From Monosporascus cannonballus (taxonomy: Eukaryota; Ascomycota; Sordariomycetes; Xylariales): a stretch of 64,000 nt of DNA. Shown here piece by piece: positions 58,204-64,000 of the stretch. The stretch lies in assembly GCA_004154925.1 (NCBI GenBank), contig QJNS01000268.1:42229-106228 (forward strand), read 5' to 3'. Position 1 is the stretch's first letter, and every line of letters starts with the position of its first letter. The notes beneath the pieces are model-generated. The model saw only the letters and a list, made by a program, of their open reading frames with translations. It was not told the DNA's origin and searched no databases. A program made the position numbers and the translations under genes.

Positions 58204-59660
58204 ATGGTTGCCGAGTTAACAAACCCCGAAGAATCCTCTTCAGGACGCGCTCCCAGGTATGGCACTCTCGAATTCCACGTCAACACAAAGGCTGGCATGT
58301 TATGGGCATATATCAACCACAACCTGGCCCAAGTGCCACCCTTTACTAACGATGCCGATCCTCCCTAAGCCTTATCATTTCCAGAATAAGGTAACTAACG
58401 AATATGCCCTAGATGGGCCAAGCTATTCGAAATTTGAAAGGGCCCTGAAGGCATATAACAGGAAGTAATCCCTTTATATCACCCAGGAAAAGGCCTTCGC
58501 TGAAGTTAGTACGTTCCTGAACCAGTCCCTTTATCTTAATTATTGTTAAGTATACTGGAAGAAGGTTACGCTTCGAAAAAGGTTAGTTGCTTTAAAGGAT
58601 AAATTTAAACTTAATAACAACGTTCGGATTTACGAAGTTAACGCTTGATACAAGCAAACGTTAAAAATTAATAGGATCCAAATGGATACTTGGCTATTTA
58701 CGTACTGGAAAGTTGTCGTGGAATAGGGGTATCTATGTTAGTCATCAAGCTCCCAGCACCCCGGAAGAACCTTATTCCGGCGCGCCCACAGTATATAGAG
58801 AGCTTCCTAGCCACCGCTCCCTAGAGCTCAATTCTAGTCAGACAATTATCACTTCCCACACTCTATGTTACCTTATCCTCTGATCAGCTTAACTGTCACA
58901 AAAGTATATACTGAAGCCGCGGAACTTCAAATCCTAACCGTTACCGGATATTACTGCTACCTTAACTTCCTAAAGGCTGTTAACACCTTTTCGTCCAACT
59001 TCTCCGTCACCCAGACTGCTGTGGTGGAGGAAGCCATGTTCGATGGTAAGGATCCCATTAAGCTGCCACCCGTACAGATGTTCGTAAAGCGATTTCGAAG
59101 CCATATAAAGCTGCGGAAGGCTTGGGGCGTTACCGCAGAACAGATATCACAGGAAGCATTCGGCGTCACCCTAAATGGAGAAACTCCTAATCAAATAGGG
59201 GGGGCTAGTAACCGCGACAACAGCCGTAACAACAACGGCGACGATCGCCATAACCACCTAACGAAATAGTATCTCTATGGGGAGCTACATATCTTCAAGG
59301 AATGCCCCTATATCTGTAAGAAAGTTAGGCCTTCAGGATGGACCGAAAACTTTAAAATCAGGAAACAGGTGGACGAACGTATCTCGAAAGCACACCCAGC
59401 CCTAAAGTTCGCGATTAAACGCGCAAAGAAAGATACGCAATAACAGGCTTCTCAGTTAGCTTTAGTACTTTTCGTTAAAGGACTCCTTACGGGTCCATAG
59501 GTTAACAACGTTACCACCGGATATAGCCTGAAAAGACTTACGTTTTTGGACACCTGTTCCGATTTCTATATGGGTAACCGCAAGGCTAACTTCGTGAATT
59601 TACACCTTCCCAAGATAAGAGGAAGATTTTTAGCCGGAGGAAAATATCCCGATATCGTGG
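58204..59660 (+). pseudogene. Copia gag and protease (family E), interrupted
   Basis: Starts MVAELTNPEESSSG with an open first part, then RIP-type stops. At 58714-58900 a family D solo LTR splits gag; removing it and one AAAGT copy restores reading through KVYTEAAELQILT into the 58865-59269 stretch (FSSNFSVTQTAVVEEAMFDG, KLRKAWGVTAEQISQEAFG). A zinc-knuckle-like YLYGELHIFKECPY follows at about 59268, and the protease active site appears as LTFLDTCSDFYMGN (about 59536-59578) in place of the family's LDSGASxHM. The element is cut at 59681 by another Copia element. Normal role: capsid formation and polyprotein processing. Confidence 0.8.
58714..58900 (+). mobile_element. Solo LTR of Copia family D (187 bp)
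   Basis: TGTCGTGGAATAGGGG to TTAACTGTCACA with perfect AAAGT target duplications (58709-58713 and 58901-58905). Inserted in family E gag. Retains the TG/CA ends lost in the full-length copy. Confidence 0.93.
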
Positions 59661-59681
59661 GCGAAGGTATACGAAGGATTA

Positions 59682-59844
59682 TGTCAGATATAAGGGACAT
59701 CAGTTGTATGTGTATTGATAACTAGTTGCAAGTGCTCTAGAACGCGCACTGTACTTTAAGGTGATCTAGTCCCGGAACATATATGTTCCGATCAAAGGGA
59801 ATCTTCTGTATATGGGGTGCTAAAGCACCCCCTGCTAACTGACA
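59682..59844 (-). mobile_element. 3' LTR of a minus-strand Copia element, family C (163 bp)
   Basis: Plus-strand ends TGTCAGATATAAGG and GCTAACTGACA. On the minus strand the preceding sequence is a purine tract, TTAAAGGGGTA, directly against the LTR start TGTCAGTTAGC, showing it is the 3' LTR of the pol at 59845-60889. Contains hairpin GGGGTGCTAAAGCACCCC (plus strand). Confidence 0.88.
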
Positions 59845-60889
59845 TACCCCTTTAACACCTTAAAGCATTTACGGTGTTAATTGTCACAATTCCTAAAGCT
59901 ACAGCTATCTATTTCACCTTTCCTCCGGCGATTAAATCTTCCTGATTAGCCAATTCCTCCTTTGAAATCTTTCGTAGGGCGTTTCTCTGCTAATTAAGGG
60001 CTTCCGTAATATCTATTAATCCTAGCTGCTTTCTGAAATGCTTAAAGGGTTCGCGTAATAAGGTTTTCGTTAAACCGTTAGCTAACATATCGCCCGTAAG
60101 CATATAATCTACTTTAATCAAATCCTTCTTTGCAGTTTGTCGTAATTAGTAATTATATATGTTTACATACCGCAATTTCGTTATTAATAAGGTAATATCG
60201 GCGTTAATAAGCCGTATAATTTATTAATTATCGCCCCGTATATTTAACGGTCTTATATCCAGGGTAACTCCTAATTTTTTAATTAATCGAAAACTAAATA
60301 AGGCTTCCTTTATAACCTGCGCAAAAAATAGCAATTCCGCTTTTGTTATAAAAATAATTACTATATTTTGCTTGTTTGCCCGTTATCCTATTATTCCTTT
60401 AAATAATTTTATAACGTAAGTTTAAAAGCTTTTTCAGTTGGTCGTATTATCCGCAAAAAAGGCGTTATTCCAAATATCCAATAAATCTTTACCCTCGAAC
60501 TATAACGCCAGCGTTTGGGTTCCGATCAAATATAATATAACTCGGTCGGCAGCTTTATAATATACGTCGCTAGGGTTCAAATTAAATCGGGCAAATCGGA
60601 ATATTGCAAAGGATATATCGGGTCGCAGATTAACTACCACGAAAAAAATAAAACCGATTTTTTTCTGGTATCTATTAACAAAACCTGGATAGGCCAGATT
60701 AGGATTCGGCAATAACTTAATACTAATTATAAGTATCTTTAGGAAATTATTCAGATTCTTTTTAAGTATTAAGTTAACCAATTTATTTATAACATCGGAT
60801 TAAGATAACCAGATTTTCCTATTAAGTTTATTTTTAATTATTTCGATGCCGAAAAACTATTATAAATCTTTACCCCTTATTAAGGTATA
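59845..60889 (-). pseudogene. Copia pol C-terminal part: RT end and RNase H (family C)
   Basis: Minus strand. The stretch at 60781-60500 is open (PNLAYPGFVNRYQKKIGFIF, RPDISFAIFRFARFNLNPSD, KAADRVILYLIGTQTLAL). RNase H follows: FADNTTN*KSF, RANKQNIVIIFITKAELLFF, LRYVNIYNY*LRQ, VDYMLTGDMLANGLTKTL, and the end near 59950. Motifs and order are those of Copia Pol. The 5' portion is missing because the Gypsy LTR at 60890 cuts it. Stops and replaced Trp/Gln codons mark RIP. Confidence 0.88.
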
Positions 60890-60925
60890 TGTTACGACCT
60901 GACAAGCCACGGCCTCCAGGAACGG
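60890..60925 (+). mobile_element. 36-bp start of a family F LTR, interrupted
   Basis: TGTTACGACCTGACAAGCC to CAGGAACGG, followed at once by a second, complete LTR start at 60926. It reads as an older LTR into which the next element inserted; AACGG would be its target duplication. Confidence 0.7.
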
Positions 60926-61299
60926 TGTTACGACCCGACAAGCTCCGGCCCCAAGAAACGGTCAGGCAGGAGCATACGGGCCACCTCCCGGGTCACGTGA
61001 CGGTGATCACTGCCAAGCCAGTGATTATCAGTGATTAAAGGTGATCCTAAGTGATCGTGATTACCACCCACGGCGTAATTACGAATGATTAAGCCAAAAA
61101 GAAGAAGGATATATACGCTTATTAAATCCATAGTTAAACAGCTTCAGCTTGCAATAATAATTCGTTACCTAAAATACCCTTGGTATTACGAAACGTAATA
61201 CGTTACTGTATTTATTGCTTAGATTCTTACGATATTATTACTAATATAAACCCGTCGACTTAAGGTTTAATAAGTTGGTTAAACCGCCAAACCGTTATA
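60926..61299 (+). mobile_element. 5' LTR of the right Gypsy element (family F, 374 bp)
   Basis: TGTTACGACCCGACAAGC to AACCGTTATA. Same length and order as 4300-4673. The GTGATC-type repeats (GGTGATCACTGCC, AAGGTGATCCTAAGTGATCG) and TCACGTGA at 60993-61000 are intact here but eroded by transitions in the left copy. TATA-like GGATATATACGC near 61109. Confidence 0.9.
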
Positions 61300-62640
61300 C
61301 GTTACAAGCTTTTGTTTAATAGTACCGTTAAACTTTGAGCAATATTTAATACTGTCAAAATATCGATTAGCGTTTAAAAAACCCTTATTTAGCAATTTCA
61401 GGCTCGAATTCGGAAGTTGGAAAAAGAGGTCCGATAACTTAAGGCTACGTTACTTACTTAACCCTTTTTCGCCCGTATAAAGCTAAAAAAAAAAGTCAGA
61501 ACCTTGCGATAAAAAAGGCAATTTTCAAATTTTCGTAATTTAGGCACGAATTTACTTTTATTTTTTAAACCTTAACGACTTAACGGATATAGTCCAAATA
61601 ATGGAAGTATGCTTAATAAGAAATACGGTTAATTAATTTAAACTTATTATAAGAAATTTCTTAAAAGTAAAAAAAGCAGATAAGAAAAATTTTATTAACG
61701 AAATTTTTTTAACTTATACCAATTTCGAAAATAAAATATGCGATAATTTCGGTAATCCGGATAAAAAACGATTAACGGCTTAATAATTCCTAAAATTCCG
61801 ACAAAAAGGATTTACGTCCAAATACGCCGTAACTTTTAAAAATTTTGCGGCTAAGGCAAGATAAAAAGATAACGAAATTAATACCTTTATCGATATGTTT
61901 TATAAAGGGCTAAAGGACGGTATAAAGAATAGGATTATTCGGATTAAATAATTAATTGCCCTGGATTAATATATTGCAAAAATAATTAAGATTAATAACC
62001 GATAATTTAAAAAACGACAAAAGAAAAAAGGATAATACGTCCCGCGTTCGAGATATAAGTTTAACAAGGGGAAAAAACGAAACGTACCCTTTATTTCTTA
62101 TGGAACGGCGCCAGGATCTATGGAACTCGGCGTTACCCACAAATAAAATTAAAGCCAGATTAAGTGCTTTAATTGTGGCAAAATGGGATATAAGGCTTAT
62201 AAATGCAAAAAGCCCAAAAAACCATAATAAGATAATTAAACCCCTATACCGAAGGAACAGTATAAGAATAATTAAGAAAACGATAATAAAGTTATTAATA
62301 TAATCCAAGCCAAATACGTATTAGGCTTTAAGTAAAAAGTCCAATAGAGATTATTACGATAAGAAATCCGACGAAAAATGCAAAAAAACCAAAAAGCTGG
62401 TTTAATAAGTAATACGAATACAGCAAAAGGTATTATAAGGATAATTACGCGACTATTAAGATTAAATAAAGGAAGTTTGTCCCGGAACCCCCGATCGATA
62501 CGGCAGAATGCATACTATATATTATCGACGACGAGAATATCCCGATTACCAAAAATAGAAATAACATATTTACGTACGAATTATCTATATGTATTATAAG
62601 GGATTCGATTTTTTAAACCGTACCGGGCATAACAAAAACG
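61300..62640 (+). pseudogene. Gypsy gag remnant (right element)
   Basis: Assigned by position after the LTR and by a CCHC zinc knuckle at 62162-62206, KCFNCGKMGYKAYKC, with the His changed to Tyr (CAT to TAT). Upstream parts near 61840-61990 keep the Gag-like frame in pieces (ATTAATACCTTTATCGATAT). Stops throughout. Known role: capsid and RNA binding. The minus-strand stretch 62308-61952 is a shadow. Confidence 0.8.
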
Positions 62641-64000
62641 ACGAATAATAATATCGACAGCTTCGAACCATAGCCTTAAAAGATATCCAGCAGCTGGCCG
62701 AAACGGAAAGTTAGCCCGAAAGAAAATAATGCCCGCAGGAAAACCCTTTTTATTATTATAGATAATATAATTATCAAACGGAAAAGGAATTAATTTAGCG
62801 TACGGTAAAAAAACATTATTAGAAAGTTATTACGGACTTTTATTTTTAATTAGTATTTATTATAAATCCTTATAAAAAAGTTATTAAAAAAGAAATACGT
62901 TAATTTATAAGAAAATTTTAAAACGATAGCCAAAACGACGTATAATAAAATATAATTATAAATATAAGAAAATAATTTATTCGATAAAAAAAGGAATTGC
63001 AAAAAAATTAAGAACAGTTAATACGGTTCGAAAGAACAATATGCTGACAATAGCGACAGATATAGCAGCTTAACGCGTTAAACGAAAAAACATAAGTAAG
63101 TTCGACAAATTCGAATAGGAATTAAAAGAAAAAGGTTACCTGTAAAAGAGCTGCAGGATAACGAAACCTAAAAGAATTAAAAGGAATTTTTAAAAAAGAT
63201 TTTAAACGCGACGATAAAAAACGTTAACGACCTTATTACTTTAGAAATATGAATTGGAACATATTGGTATACTGTAATAGTAAACTGCAAAGCTTTAAAC
63301 GGAAATTATATTGTACCGGATGAAATTAATAAGTTTAAATTACTATAAAGATATAAGTTAAAACCTTATATAGCAATAAATGCCGAAAGTTAGGAATTCG
63401 CTTACGATAACGGAAAGGTTATACGCGAAATTAATTACCTGGAGATTTTTATTAAAGGATAATATTAAATAATTAATTTCGATATCGTTTTATTTGAGAA
63501 TTACGATATAATCTTAGGATTACCATAAATACGTTAATACGGAATTTTAATTAACGGCAAAATTAGCCAGGTAAAATTCGCTTTACTTTTTGTTAATAAA
63601 TAAAAAAAGGAAAAATTAAAATCTTAATATTCGATCGAGAATAATAATAAATATAAGCATAAGGATATAATAAATACCTTATTACCTAAAGGAATAAAAT
63701 ATAAAAAAAAGATCGGATATTAAAGAAAAATACGACGTATCGTTATTATTATTAAAGCGAAATTAAAGTAATTAAATAACGATCTGGAACAATAAGAATA
63801 ACAGCCCCAGAAATTAAAAAATTTAATTAATATATTATTATAATATTATAAATATAAATACCTTTGTAAAAAAGAACTTAATACGAAATTACCGAAATAT
63901 AGCAAATGGGATTATGAAATAGTTTTTAAAAAAGGATTTTCGACAAAGTTTTACCTTATTTATAATCTTAATAAAGATAAATTACGTACTTTCAAAAAAT
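62641..64000 (+). pseudogene. Gypsy protease and start of reverse transcriptase (right element)
   Basis: From 63186 the sequence is collinear with 1-780 of the window. The protease end reads FDIVLFENYDIILGLP near 63480-63530, and the RT N-terminus begins near 63890 (WDYEIVFKKGFS). Runs off the right edge. Same RIP damage, slightly weaker than in the left copy. Confidence 0.85.

Overview
The window looks like an AT-rich, repeat-packed compartment of a filamentous ascomycete (Pezizomycotina) genome. The reasons are eukaryotic introns with fungal splice and branch signals, fungal transposon families (Ty3/Gypsy chromovirus, Ty1/Copia, piggyBac-like), and a mutation pattern typical of repeat-induced point mutation (RIP). 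In the element copies CpA/TpG has been turned into TpA, tryptophan and glutamine codons have become stops, and copies of one family differ almost only by C-to-T and G-to-A. I see no rRNA, functional tRNA, CRISPR array or bacterial-type operon. The species cannot be named from the sequence.

Layout. 1-4673: 3' half of a degenerate Gypsy chromovirus with its 3' LTR. 5443-17213: a second Gypsy copy with two LTRs, broken by a piggyBac-like transposon (about 8124-10312), a 2.0-kb inverted-repeat element (10359-12358), and solo LTRs at 14187, 15105 and 16324. 17541-24687: a complete but RIP-damaged Copia element with 187-188 bp LTRs, a perfect GCTAA target duplication and an extra GC-rich antisense reading frame between pol and the 3' LTR. 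24861-27105: solo LTRs, a Copia LTR with another small LTR nested in it, and a truncated 2-oxoglutarate/Fe(II) oxygenase gene with two introns. 27.9-50 kb: a long, very AT-rich desert, essentially without reading frames, dotted with younger and less mutated solo LTRs of several families. 50.1-51.3 kb: a small island of normal composition with unidentified coding-like fragments. 54201-54922: a miniature LTR retrotransposon (TRIM). 55.6-57.8 kb: a normal-composition island with the one apparently intact gene, a two-exon bZIP-basic-region/ankyrin (bANK) transcription factor resembling the TOXE/APF2 type of cluster regulator. 57771-60889: two nested Copia elements. 60926 to the end: the 5' half (LTR, gag, protease, start of RT) of a Gypsy copy of the same family and orientation as the one at the left edge.

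How it fits together. Nearly everything is layered transposon insertions, and 5-bp target duplications give the order for many of them. The only gene likely to work for the host is the bANK regulator. A diverged Gypsy LTR in the same orientation, with its TATA box still present, ends 92 bp upstream of its start codon, so its promoter may come from the LTR. The broken oxygenase 30 kb away is the only other recognisable host gene, and together they hint at (but do not prove) the remains of a secondary-metabolite locus invaded by transposons. The points most worth a second look are the inverted-LTR element, the antisense Cys-rich frame inside Copia, the TRIM with a pol III B-box, and the LTR-driven bANK gene.
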